A DNA stretch of 42,200 nucleotides. It comes from Ktedonobacteria bacterium. Its GTDB lineage: Bacteria > Chloroflexota > Ktedonobacteria > Ktedonobacterales > JACDGC01. The DNA lies in contig DAIDHM010000228.1 in NCBI GenBank assembly GCA_027459705.1, positions 1 to 42,200 of the forward strand, read 5' to 3'. This document shows, piece by piece, positions 24,778-32,372 of the stretch. Positions within the stretch are counted from its first letter, which is position 1; every line of letters starts with the position of its first letter. The notes under the pieces are model-generated. The model had not been told where the DNA came from. It ran no database searches and was given only the letters and a program-made list of their open reading frames with translations. Made by a program: the position numbers and the translations under genes.

Positions 24778-25103
24778 TGACACTCCCCCGGCTCAAGCAC
24801 GGGGGATTCTTGGTTCAAACCAGCGTGCTTACCAGCCAGGCTTACGCCTGACTGCCAGAGGCCCGTCTGTCCCCAAGCGTTTCTCCATGTTCCATGACAT
24901 AACCGTTTCCCCGTGCCCCAGGGTACGGAAAGGAAGGATGCGATGAAGTCCGATCACCCGGTAGGGAGATAATGCTTCGGCTTGCGCCTCTCTTCGCCAG
25001 ACTTCTTTCCTATTCTCCAACCATGCTACTGGAAAGTCAAGGGCCGCGTCCTGCGGAGGGCCGTTTCATCCCCCGCTTGAAAGACCGGGGCTTTCACGGC
25101 CCT
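24778..25103 (-). ncRNA. HEARO / IscB-type omega RNA-like structured RNA, copy B, standalone
   Basis: About 325 nt read on the minus strand, homologous to copy A at 5461-5817. It begins GGGCCGTGAAAGCC, with outer helix 25096-25102 paired to 25058-25064 and a nested CCCCG/CGGGG helix. It has the GAAGTC/GACTTC helix (25000-25005 with 24945-24950), the identical 17-mer AGGCGCAAGCCGAAGCA (complement at 24973-24989), GAAACGCTTGGGGA, a nine-bp hairpin with GTAA loop (24846-24854 with 24833-24841) where copy A has a different six-bp helix, and a perfect 3' TCCCCCG/CGGGGGA hairpin before GTGTCA. Helices conserved despite sequence change argue for a functional RNA. A guide, if IscB-type, would come from about 25104-25123. 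No nuclease gene is adjacent. Confidence 0.82.
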
Positions 25104-25111
25104 TTCCTGTA

Positions 25112-25130
25112 AGTGCCATGCTATGGCACT
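25112..25130 (-). terminator. 8-bp perfect hairpin at the end of the Ycf48-like gene
   Basis: AGTGCCAT (25112-25119) pairs with ATGGCACT (25123-25130) across GCT. It spans the Ycf48-like stop codon (25121-25123) and lies just outside the 5' end of RNA copy B, so part of it would be in that RNA's putative guide. Confidence 0.5.
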
Positions 25131-26419
25131 GTGGCCTGAATCCAGGTCAGGCCACCATTCGTGGTGTGCCAGAGAGTATTGACGATAGGCTGAGTGGGTG
25201 CGGAAAACAGCACCCAACCAATGGACTGAGAAATCCAATTCTGTTGCGTCGGATCGCACCAGGGTAAGGTCGAATTGGCGAAGTGCCACGTTTGCCCACT
25301 ATCCGTCGTCATAGCGAGGTAGGCATTTTGGGCCGCATTGGCGCTGTCATCGACACATTGGGACGTCTGAGGCACGACAACTCCCCAACCATGGGCCATA
25401 TCAACAAATATTGGTTGGTTGATCGACTTGGTCACGTTAGGTAACGGTGTCCAACTCACCCCCCCATCACTACTCGTATAGATCACCAGCGCTATCGACG
25501 GGGGAACATTGGTGATGGATTGCTGGCCAGAGATTGGCAACACGCAGTGCACTTGATCGAAGCATTGCGGTGGATCAACCGCGGCGATGATATGCCCATT
25601 GGCGGGGGGCAGCGTTTGCAAAGCCCAATGGAGGCCACCATCTTCGGTCTTCCAAAGATCGAACTGGTTGGCTTGTCCGGTGTAATCTCCGATCTCTTCT
25701 CCTATCCAACCACGGAGGGGCGTCACAAAACTCGGACCACCACCCAATGCGCCCGATTGTGGGCCGCCAGGGTCATCGGCCTGAGTCACTTCTGCCCAGG
25801 TCGCACCGCCATCCAACGTGCGGTAGAGCGCCATATAGTGATGCCCCAGGCCAGAACCTTCCCCTTCGAAGAGCCAGCCATGGAGTGGGTCGAGAAATGC
25901 TAAATGTACCCCTATTGCTTGTCGCTGGAAGGCAATCGGCGTCACTTGCCACGCGAGGCCACCATCCACACTCCGATAGATTGTATAGGTGGCGGGGTTA
26001 GCGCCAAATTCGCCGCCACTGATGCAGATCATCCAAACGTGTTGCGCATCGAGCGCGGCAAGGGAACCAATGTTGACTTGAGTTTGCGACGCACAATTCG
26101 GCGGCGTTCGGTTTTGCCAGGTCGCGCCGCTATCGGCGGTATACCAAATCGCAGTGCCGGTTGCCACCCAGCCCTGCTGGTTGTCCAGCATCTGCAACGC
26201 GACAATTTGATCTGGACCCGGGCCGGTGTTTGGTTGGTTCGTCGCAGTTGGCGGAGGCATCGGTGTGGGGGCAGCGGTCGCTGTGTAGGCTGGCGGATTG
26301 GGAAGTGTGGGCGTTTTGATCGCGCTCACCTGGGATTGAGCGCATGCAGTACAGAGGAAGATGAGCATGGCGAACATAGCGATCAGCCAAGAACGCAATC
26401 GAATGAATACATGCATCAT
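25121..26419 (-). CDS. Ycf48/BNR-repeat lipoprotein
   Basis: The 432-residue product starts MMHVFIRLRSWLIAMFAMLI with GAAGGAGA upstream. A basic, hydrophobic leader ends in LCTAC, a near-lipobox with Cys26 as the likely lipidated residue, so the protein probably sits on the outer face of the membrane. A Thr/Pro-rich spacer (about 35-65) precedes a beta-propeller with about seven Asp-box/BNR repeats of the form S.DGG..W (for example IYRSVDGGLAWQV, LYRTLDGGATWAEV, LWKTEDGGLHWAL, IYTSSDGGVSWTPL, LWHTTNGGLTWIQ). This resembles Ycf48-like and sortilin/exo-alpha-sialidase propellers; in a non-phototroph a binding or scaffold role is more likely than photosystem assembly. RNA copy B lies directly downstream. 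Confidence 0.87.
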   Translation of the reverse strand: MMHVFIRLRSWLIAMFAMLIFLCTACAQSQVSAIKTPTLPNPPAYTATAAPTPMPPPTATNQPNTGPGPDQIVALQMLDNQQGWVATGTAIWYTADSGATWQNRTPPNCASQTQVNIGSLAALDAQHVWMICISGGEFGANPATYTIYRSVDGGLAWQVTPIAFQRQAIGVHLAFLDPLHGWLFEGEGSGLGHHYMALYRTLDGGATWAEVTQADDPGGPQSGALGGGPSFVTPLRGWIGEEIGDYTGQANQFDLWKTEDGGLHWALQTLPPANGHIIAAVDPPQCFDQVHCVLPISGQQSITNVPPSIALVIYTSSDGGVSWTPLPNVTKSINQPIFVDMAHGWGVVVPQTSQCVDDSANAAQNAYLAMTTDSGQTWHFANSTLPWCDPTQQNWISQSIGWVLFSAPTQPIVNTLWHTTNGGLTWIQATVP

Positions 26420-26583
26420 AGTTCTCCTTCGCAGTTCACCACATTTCATTCACCAGAGCTGCCTACAACGCAGTATACAATAGTGGTCAGGCGGTAGTTT
26501 GTACAATCCAAGATTGCGAAAGCCGCGCGGATCAGGCACAATACCAGAGGAGAAAACAAGAGCATGCGCGGAGGTTGAACGGA

Positions 26584-28134
26584 ATGCGTCTACATCATGT
26601 ACTACGTGGTCTGCTAGGAAGCGGCTTGACACCTCAACTCAGTGGTCCTGCGCCTGAGGCGGTAGAGATTACCGGTATCACCTATGATTCACGCCAGGTT
26701 ACACCTGGCATGATCTTCGTCGCAGTGCCAGGCCGCAAGCAAGATGGACATGATCACATTCCGTTGGCGCTTGACCACGGAGCTGTCGCGATCGTCGGTA
26801 CGCGAATGAGCACTGAGCTCGACATACCGACGACGATCGTTTACGTGCGGGTCGCTGATGCCCGACGGGCACTGGGATTGCTAGCGAGTGAACTGGCCGA
26901 TCACCCATCGCGCCACATGGGTATCATCGGCGTTACCGGAACTGATGGCAAGACGACCACGACGAATCTCATCGCAGCCATCCTGGACGCCGCCGGCCAT
27001 AAAAGTGGCCTGACCAGCACCGTCGATTTCAAGATCGGCACCGAACGTATCGCGAACGAGACCCGCTTCACCAATCTGGAAGCGCCCGAGCTCCAGCAGT
27101 TACTGGCGCGGATGCGAGATGCAGCCGTCGATTATGCCGTCCTGGAGACGACATCCAGCGGTCTGGAACTGGAGCGAATGGCAGGTATTGAGTACGATGT
27201 CGCGGTGGTGACCAACATTACCAGCGAACACATCGAGGTCCACGGTACCAAAGCCCGCTATTGGCGAGCGAAGGCCATGCTATTCGATCGCATTGATCCC
27301 CACCAGACGAAGATCCCTGGGCCACCTTTTGTCGTCCCCCGCGCGTGCATCTTGAACGCGGATGATGCCTCCTACGCATTTTTAGCGCGCTTCTGTCATG
27401 CGCCTATCCTCAGTTATGGTATCGAAAATCCGGGTGCGGATGTGCAGGCCAGTGCACTGGATTTGCGGGCCACCGGCAGCGCTTTCACTGTGACTTTGCC
27501 AGATGGTCAGCATTTTCGCGTCGAGATTGCGGGCATGGCGCGCTTCAATGTCGCCAATTGCCTGGCTGCGATTGCCGCAACGTACAGTCAAGGCGTCCCG
27601 ATCTCCGCGATGATCGAAGCCTTAGAGGCATTCCAGGGAGTACCGGGGCGTATGGAGCGTATCGTCGCTGGTCAAGATTTTGCCGTAATCGTGGACTATG
27701 CCCACACCGCTGAAAGCCTGCGCCAGGTTTTGACTGTTCTGCGGCCGCTGACGCGTGGCCGCCTCATTGCGGTCTTCGGCTCTGCCGGAGATCGCGATCG
27801 GACAAAGCGACCTGAGATGGGAGCAGTGGGAGCGGAACTCGCCGACTATTGCGTCATCACCGACGAGGATCCACGTACCGAAGACGCCGCGACGATACTA
27901 CGCGAGATCGCGCGCGGTGCGGAACAAGTCGGCGCGGTTGAAGAGAGAGATTTCGTCTGTCAGGTGGGGCGGCGGGCGGGAATCGCCCGGGCTTTTGGGG
28001 CAGCACAGCCGGGTGATACTGTTGTGTTATGCGGCAAAGGCCACGAACAGAGCATCGTCATTGGCACCGAGAAAGTGCCATGGGATGATCGTACGGTAGC
28101 GCGCGAGCTCCTTGCCGAGCTCGCGCATGACTGA
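26584..28134 (+). CDS. murE: UDP-MurNAc-tripeptide synthetase (MurE ligase)
   Basis: The 516-residue Mur ligase adds the third amino acid to the peptidoglycan stem peptide in the cytoplasm. It has the N-terminal UDP-binding domain (ITGITYDSRQVTPGMIFVAV), the ATP loop GVTGTDGKTTTTNL at 117-130, SSGLELERMAGIEYDV..TNIT.EH, the carbamylated-lysine segment YWRAKAMLF, and the C-terminal domain with VDYAHTAESL and DEDPRTED near 427-434. The DPR motif with arginine resembles the DNPR of diaminopimelate-adding enzymes, though the amino acid used is uncertain. The ATG at 26584 has GGAGG nine bases upstream; a TTG three codons earlier is an alternative. It stands alone, outside the usual dcw cell-wall cluster. 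A short insert (KIPGPPFVVPRACIL) follows the central domain. Confidence 0.93.
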   Translation: MRLHHVLRGLLGSGLTPQLSGPAPEAVEITGITYDSRQVTPGMIFVAVPGRKQDGHDHIPLALDHGAVAIVGTRMSTELDIPTTIVYVRVADARRALGLLASELADHPSRHMGIIGVTGTDGKTTTTNLIAAILDAAGHKSGLTSTVDFKIGTERIANETRFTNLEAPELQQLLARMRDAAVDYAVLETTSSGLELERMAGIEYDVAVVTNITSEHIEVHGTKARYWRAKAMLFDRIDPHQTKIPGPPFVVPRACILNADDASYAFLARFCHAPILSYGIENPGADVQASALDLRATGSAFTVTLPDGQHFRVEIAGMARFNVANCLAAIAATYSQGVPISAMIEALEAFQGVPGRMERIVAGQDFAVIVDYAHTAESLRQVLTVLRPLTRGRLIAVFGSAGDRDRTKRPEMGAVGAELADYCVITDEDPRTEDAATILREIARGAEQVGAVEERDFVCQVGRRAGIARAFGAAQPGDTVVLCGKGHEQSIVIGTEKVPWDDRTVARELLAELAHD

Positions 28135-28208
28135 GAGATCAGCCTGATCTATTGCACGCGTTGCTTATTCTCCAGGCATGCGAAGCAGCCTGATGGTGCA
28201 GCAACCAT

Positions 28209-28838
28209 CTACACGTGTTCTATTGCACTGGATGTCTGACCGGGTAGGGTGCGTGGGGTTGGCGGCTTCAGCGCATTGGGTTGTTGATCCACTTCATCCA
28301 TTGCCTGCTGAAGATAAGGGAGCGCGAACCAGATAATTCCCAAGCCAAAGAGCAAGCCAGTGACGATGCGGAGCGGGATGGTGCTCTCACGCCAACCGAA
28401 GAATTGGGTGCCCCCATCGATTGCCATCGGCAGACACAGCAGTATCGCTAGCCGCCAATCCAGCGGCCTGACACGATGCCGTACGCGGCGAAAGACCATG
28501 GTGCCAAACCATAAGCCGAAATACAGCGAAAAATTGCGCGAACAGAGCGCCATCTGATGCCCAAAGATGAAGAGTGCGTGCGAGGGGATCTGGTCGCAAA
28601 TCGCATGATATGTGCGAAAAATCCAGCCCGCCAGTGGCTCTATTCCCAACCAGGCGAGGATGGGCGTCACGATTGCCCCCAGCAGCACGATACCGAGCGA
28701 CCAATTCATTAATCCCAGCCAATGATCAAGGAGCCAATCAGCGGCAGTTTCGAAGGCCCCCATAACGCCCCGGTTCAGCGATTGCCGCCAATTTGGCAGA
28801 GATGCCGACGGTAGACCATTGTTCGACAACATAGCCAT
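28209..28838 (-). CDS. DUF2085 family membrane protein
   Basis: The 209-residue product is a polytopic membrane protein with about five hydrophobic segments. It carries the DUF2085-like signature CDQIPSHALFIFGHQMALCS followed by RNFSLYFGLWFG and DWRLAILLCLPMAIDGGTQFFG. In the family the region is usually CHQIP.RSF...G....C.RC.GIY, so the first His and the second Cys of the C.RC pair are replaced here. I choose the ATG at 28838, with AGGGGAGC upstream; the frame reaches 28922 without support. It follows the thioredoxin-fold gene by 10 bases, indicating one transcript and perhaps a thiol-related membrane function. The biochemical role of the family is unknown. Confidence 0.85.
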   Translation of the reverse strand: MAMLSNNGLPSASLPNWRQSLNRGVMGAFETAADWLLDHWLGLMNWSLGIVLLGAIVTPILAWLGIEPLAGWIFRTYHAICDQIPSHALFIFGHQMALCSRNFSLYFGLWFGTMVFRRVRHRVRPLDWRLAILLCLPMAIDGGTQFFGWRESTIPLRIVTGLLFGLGIIWFALPYLQQAMDEVDQQPNALKPPTPRTLPGQTSSAIEHV

Positions 28839-28848
28839 GTTGCTCCCC

Positions 28849-29124
28849 TCAGCGCAGCAGTGCGCGTCGCAATATATGGATCTGCTCGCTTGTGAACCGA
28901 CCTTCGACGATTTCCACCCCATCGATCACGATGACAGGAATGCGATAGCGATACAGCTCGAATACGTCTGCCTGCTGTAGAATGTCGATTTCTTCGAGCG
29001 AGAACTGAACATACCGTTCAGGATGAGCCGCGATATCTTCCAAAACCAATCGAGCATCATCACAGAGATGACACCCCGGTTTACTATACAGCTGGACAGT
29101 GTGGTTGATGTTCGCCGCGAACAT
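28849..29124 (-). CDS. Glutaredoxin-like (DUF836-type) thiol-redox protein
   Basis: A 91-residue thioredoxin-fold protein. VQLYSKPGCHLCDDARLVL carries the redox motif Cys18-His-Leu-Cys21; the cis-proline region is YRYRIPVIVIDGVEIVEGRF. It would reduce disulfides or serve as a thiol carrier in the cytoplasm. AGAGG precedes the ATG at 29124. It is the first gene of a two-gene unit with the DUF2085 membrane protein (10-base gap) and is divergent from the alpha/beta hydrolase gene. Confidence 0.92.
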   Translation of the reverse strand: MFAANINHTVQLYSKPGCHLCDDARLVLEDIAAHPERYVQFSLEEIDILQQADVFELYRYRIPVIVIDGVEIVEGRFTSEQIHILRRALLR

Positions 29125-29239
29125 GACCGATACCTCTCTTCCCCTATATTAGCATGATACGGCACAATATGCTATCATAGACGCGCTTTACGTCATCTGA
29201 GGCAGGCAAGAACATAGGCATGGATGGAGGAGTAGGACC

Positions 29240-30199
29240 ATGAGTTCGACGCAGCCCACACCCGCTGATTGGGAAGCGTTGCGCGCTGCCGAAAAGCGGT
29301 TACTCGCTTTGAATCCGGTGACCATCACAGCACAGGATCTCACGATTGAGGGCGAACCGATCCATTACCTGGAAACGGGCAATCCCCATCTACCGCCATT
29401 GGTGATGCTCCATGGGCGGGGAGGCAGTGCTGCGATGTTTTCTTCGATTTTCGCACTGTTAGCTCCCCATCGACATGTGTATGCGATCGATATGCGAGGA
29501 TGGGGACTTTCCACGCGCGCGCCATACACTGGCGCCACACCCGCCCAGGCGGTGGCTTGGTGGCGCGATGGCGTCCTCGCCACAATCGATGCTCTCGGCT
29601 TGCATCGTTATGATCTGCTGGGCCATTCGCTTGGTGGAATGATCGCCATGGAAGTCGCGTTGGCGCGACCCACCGACATCGATCATCTCATTTTAGAAGA
29701 TACCGCTGGGTTTCCCGGATCGCTGGGCATTGTGACTCGTGCCTATTTTGCCGCGACGCCCGAGCGACTCGCATCATGGGCACCTCCGTCCGTCTTCAAT
29801 CGCGTTCTGGAAACATCGGTGATGACCAAAGATCTTACCCCTGGCGCACGCGATGCCGTCCGTGCCTATGTGCGCCAGTTGACCCTTTTTCCTGGAACCT
29901 TAGTGAGTGGCGCACGCGCATTCAATATGATCCTGGATCTGCGCGGCTCACATTATGATATCTCTCAGCGCATGGGCGAATTGCAGCCGATGACTCGAGT
30001 CATCTGGGGGGCGAAAGATGTGGTCATTCCTTTATCTATCGTCCAGGCGGGCGTACGCTTGATTCCACATGGTGACCTGGTGGTCATCCCGAATGTTGGC
30101 CACTCACCTCATCTTGAAGCTCCCGAAGCCTTCGCCCGCAATGTGCTGGCCTTTCTCGCGCGCGGCCCGGAGGTATCTTTAGCCCCCCAGATGGATTAA
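29240..30199 (+). CDS. Alpha/beta hydrolase
   Basis: The 319-residue product is a soluble hydrolase of the epoxide-hydrolase/dehalogenase-like type. It has the oxyanion block MLHGRGG at 57-63, YAIDMRGWGLS, nucleophile elbow LGHSLGGM with Ser130, an acidic residue after VIWGAKDVVIP, and the catalytic His288 in NVGHSPHLEAPE. The Ser nucleophile rather than Asp points to an esterase, lipase or C-C hydrolase. GGAGGAGTAGGA just upstream supports the ATG at 29240. It is probably transcribed on its own from the 115-base region shared with the divergent glutaredoxin-like gene. Confidence 0.92.
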   Translation: MSSTQPTPADWEALRAAEKRLLALNPVTITAQDLTIEGEPIHYLETGNPHLPPLVMLHGRGGSAAMFSSIFALLAPHRHVYAIDMRGWGLSTRAPYTGATPAQAVAWWRDGVLATIDALGLHRYDLLGHSLGGMIAMEVALARPTDIDHLILEDTAGFPGSLGIVTRAYFAATPERLASWAPPSVFNRVLETSVMTKDLTPGARDAVRAYVRQLTLFPGTLVSGARAFNMILDLRGSHYDISQRMGELQPMTRVIWGAKDVVIPLSIVQAGVRLIPHGDLVVIPNVGHSPHLEAPEAFARNVLAFLARGPEVSLAPQMD

Positions 30200-30321
30200 T
30201 TGGTTCAACAGGTCATGGTGAAACAAAGCGACTGAGGATGCTTTCTGCGAGACGAATGCTATGGTGGAGCGTTAATATTGATGAGACGCAGAGAAATTGA
30301 ACAGAGGAGCATGGTGCTTCC

Positions 30322-32262
30322 GTGAACGAGGATACTTCACCTAAAATACCAATTGTTACCGCTGTGGAGACATCAATTATTCAAGAAGATCAGGAGTCGC
30401 AATCCCAACCTGAAGTTCAAACTCCGCTATCTTTGCATGATGATGGGGCTCGACCTGCTGATCAATCTGATGCCTCTCTCAACGTTGTCCACCAATCAGA
30501 GCCTGGATCGGCTGGATTGAGTCCACAAACTGCCGTCACAGCTTCCCATACTATCGACCAAACTTCGGGATCCATGCTCGAGGATGACTTTGCTTCAACG
30601 GAGTCCATACTCGCAAACGATACCGCTGAACCGCTATATGCAGCGGCAAGCGGCGATATGTCAGGTGATCTGGGAGGATCTTATTCTGAATCACCACCCG
30701 CCGACCCACCGGCTATCATCTTTCTGCCATCGACAATCCTGGAAGCGCAGACTGGTGTCTTCAAAGCACTCCGGCCAGACCATGCGATACCTCTCTCATC
30801 AACAGCTGACCTACAATCAAACGCCGATCAGATAGTTACCGATCATCTTGCGATGGTGTCGCGACCGGACAGCCATCGAGACCTGGTGGCTGAAGCTACG
30901 ACCAGCAAAATGCCACGGATCAGCACGCGGAGCATCCATTCGTCACAATCTTCGCTCCCTATGTTGAAATCCGCGCGCGTTATCGGGCTTGCTGTACTGC
31001 TCGCTGGCATTGCGTTATTGGGCGAACTCGTCATCGCAAAGGGCGAAATTGCGCGTGGCGTCGCAATTCTGATCTGGTGTCTGATCACGTTCATCGTGAC
31101 AACGTTCCTGCTCGTACCACGAAGTAAACAATGGCGGCTCGCCTATGCACTCAGCACGCTGGTGCTGCTCATCATCGGGTCTATCATTGGAGCAATTCGC
31201 CCGGTTCATGGGGGATCGGGACCAATTTCATTGCCAACGAAGCCGACTCCAACAACGAAAACGAATGCGACCCGCGTACTACATCATGGCACTGCCCACG
31301 ATTTTGTCTTTTCTACCGATGGCCAGGAGATCGCGATTGGCTCCTCTCAGGGACTGCGACTCTTCAATATCGCTTCAGAATCGACCATCACAGACTTTTT
31401 GATTCCCGACCAGTCTGGCGGCTCGTTAACCATCCAGGCTATCGATTGGCAGCCTTTGACTGGTGAACTTGCCGCCAGTTACGCGATAAGCCCCGAACAT
31501 GGAATACCTGAACTGGGCATCGCGATCTGGTCGAACACGGGCAAGCTTCTCACGCAATTACCCACCGTAGGGTTAGCATCACAGGTCGCCTGGTCTCCAG
31601 ATGGAACGTATCTGGCTAGCGCCATACCGGCTACGTTACGGTCACCGCTGGCCGCCATCGAGGTCTGGCATACTAAAGATTGGTCACCCGCCCCACCCAT
31701 CTTTGTCAGCTCCGAGCTCAGCAATTCCGCGCAACTCTTCTCATGGTCACCCGATTCGCATGATATCGTATATCTGGAGGATCCTCATTCGGTGGAGGTT
31801 GCGCTGGCTGATTCGCATGCGATTGTGGAGCACTTTGCCGATCCCAATGGCCTCACTGTATTGAATTGGTCACCAAGCAGTCAATTGATTGCCCTGGGTC
31901 ATAGTGATGGCAAACTCGGCGTATACGATCTTGCTACGCAACAACTGCACATGAGCACAGCGGTCTTACCGGACGCCCTTCAACATCTGAGTTGGTCACC
32001 TGCGGATAATTATATTCTCGTCGCCAGCAGTCACGACGTGCGAATTGTAGATAGCAAGTCGTTATTGCCCTCGGCTTTCTTCGATCCTGCTTTATCGTCC
32101 TCACCGACTCCCGCTTTGACGCCGGGCGCAACGGTACCCGTCGCGAGCGCCACACCGGGGGTCAATACCCAGATTGCAGCGATCGCCTGGTCACCAAATA
32201 ATCAATATGTTTCCGCCTTGTATGATGATGGACGATTAGCGCTCTGGCACATTGCCGTTTGA
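30322..32262 (+). CDS. Membrane-anchored WD40-repeat protein with acidic N-terminus
   Basis: The 646-residue product uses a GTG at 30322, with GAGGAG about 12 bases upstream; nearby ATG and GTG codons are out of frame. Residues 1-210 are acidic, Ser/Thr/Gln-rich and probably disordered in the cytoplasm. Three membrane helices follow at about 218-310 (VIGLAVLLAGIALLGELVIA, GVAILIWCLITFIVTTFLLV, LAYALSTLVLLIIGSIIGAI). The C-terminal 320 residues form a beta-propeller with repeated (V/I)AWSP(D/N) units, typical of prokaryotic WD40 repeats, apparently outside the membrane. A Pro/Thr stretch near 595-612 interrupts the propeller before the last blade. It is probably a scaffold or sensor; there is no kinase or peptidase domain. 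Confidence 0.85.
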   Translation: MNEDTSPKIPIVTAVETSIIQEDQESQSQPEVQTPLSLHDDGARPADQSDASLNVVHQSEPGSAGLSPQTAVTASHTIDQTSGSMLEDDFASTESILANDTAEPLYAAASGDMSGDLGGSYSESPPADPPAIIFLPSTILEAQTGVFKALRPDHAIPLSSTADLQSNADQIVTDHLAMVSRPDSHRDLVAEATTSKMPRISTRSIHSSQSSLPMLKSARVIGLAVLLAGIALLGELVIAKGEIARGVAILIWCLITFIVTTFLLVPRSKQWRLAYALSTLVLLIIGSIIGAIRPVHGGSGPISLPTKPTPTTKTNATRVLHHGTAHDFVFSTDGQEIAIGSSQGLRLFNIASESTITDFLIPDQSGGSLTIQAIDWQPLTGELAASYAISPEHGIPELGIAIWSNTGKLLTQLPTVGLASQVAWSPDGTYLASAIPATLRSPLAAIEVWHTKDWSPAPPIFVSSELSNSAQLFSWSPDSHDIVYLEDPHSVEVALADSHAIVEHFADPNGLTVLNWSPSSQLIALGHSDGKLGVYDLATQQLHMSTAVLPDALQHLSWSPADNYILVASSHDVRIVDSKSLLPSAFFDPALSSSPTPALTPGATVPVASATPGVNTQIAAIAWSPNNQYVSALYDDGRLALWHIAV

Positions 32263-32372
32263 ATCGCCCAAATCTCCCGGCTGCGCTGTGATACAATGCC
32301 GACGAGAGAAAACGGCGCACGATGGCGCGCGCCGTACAACGGCGAAGTAGCCGGAATGTGGAGCGAAGTGCG

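Noticed and set aside
24829-25020. 63-codon minus-strand frame inside RNA copy B
   Set aside because: It lies within the structured RNA and has no counterpart in copy A; the shared blocks are conserved as RNA helices rather than codons.
5441-25120. Search for an IscB, TnpB or TnpA gene next to either RNA element
   Set aside because: All genes between and around the elements are assigned to other families; none has RuvC or HNH motifs or a Y1 transposase motif.
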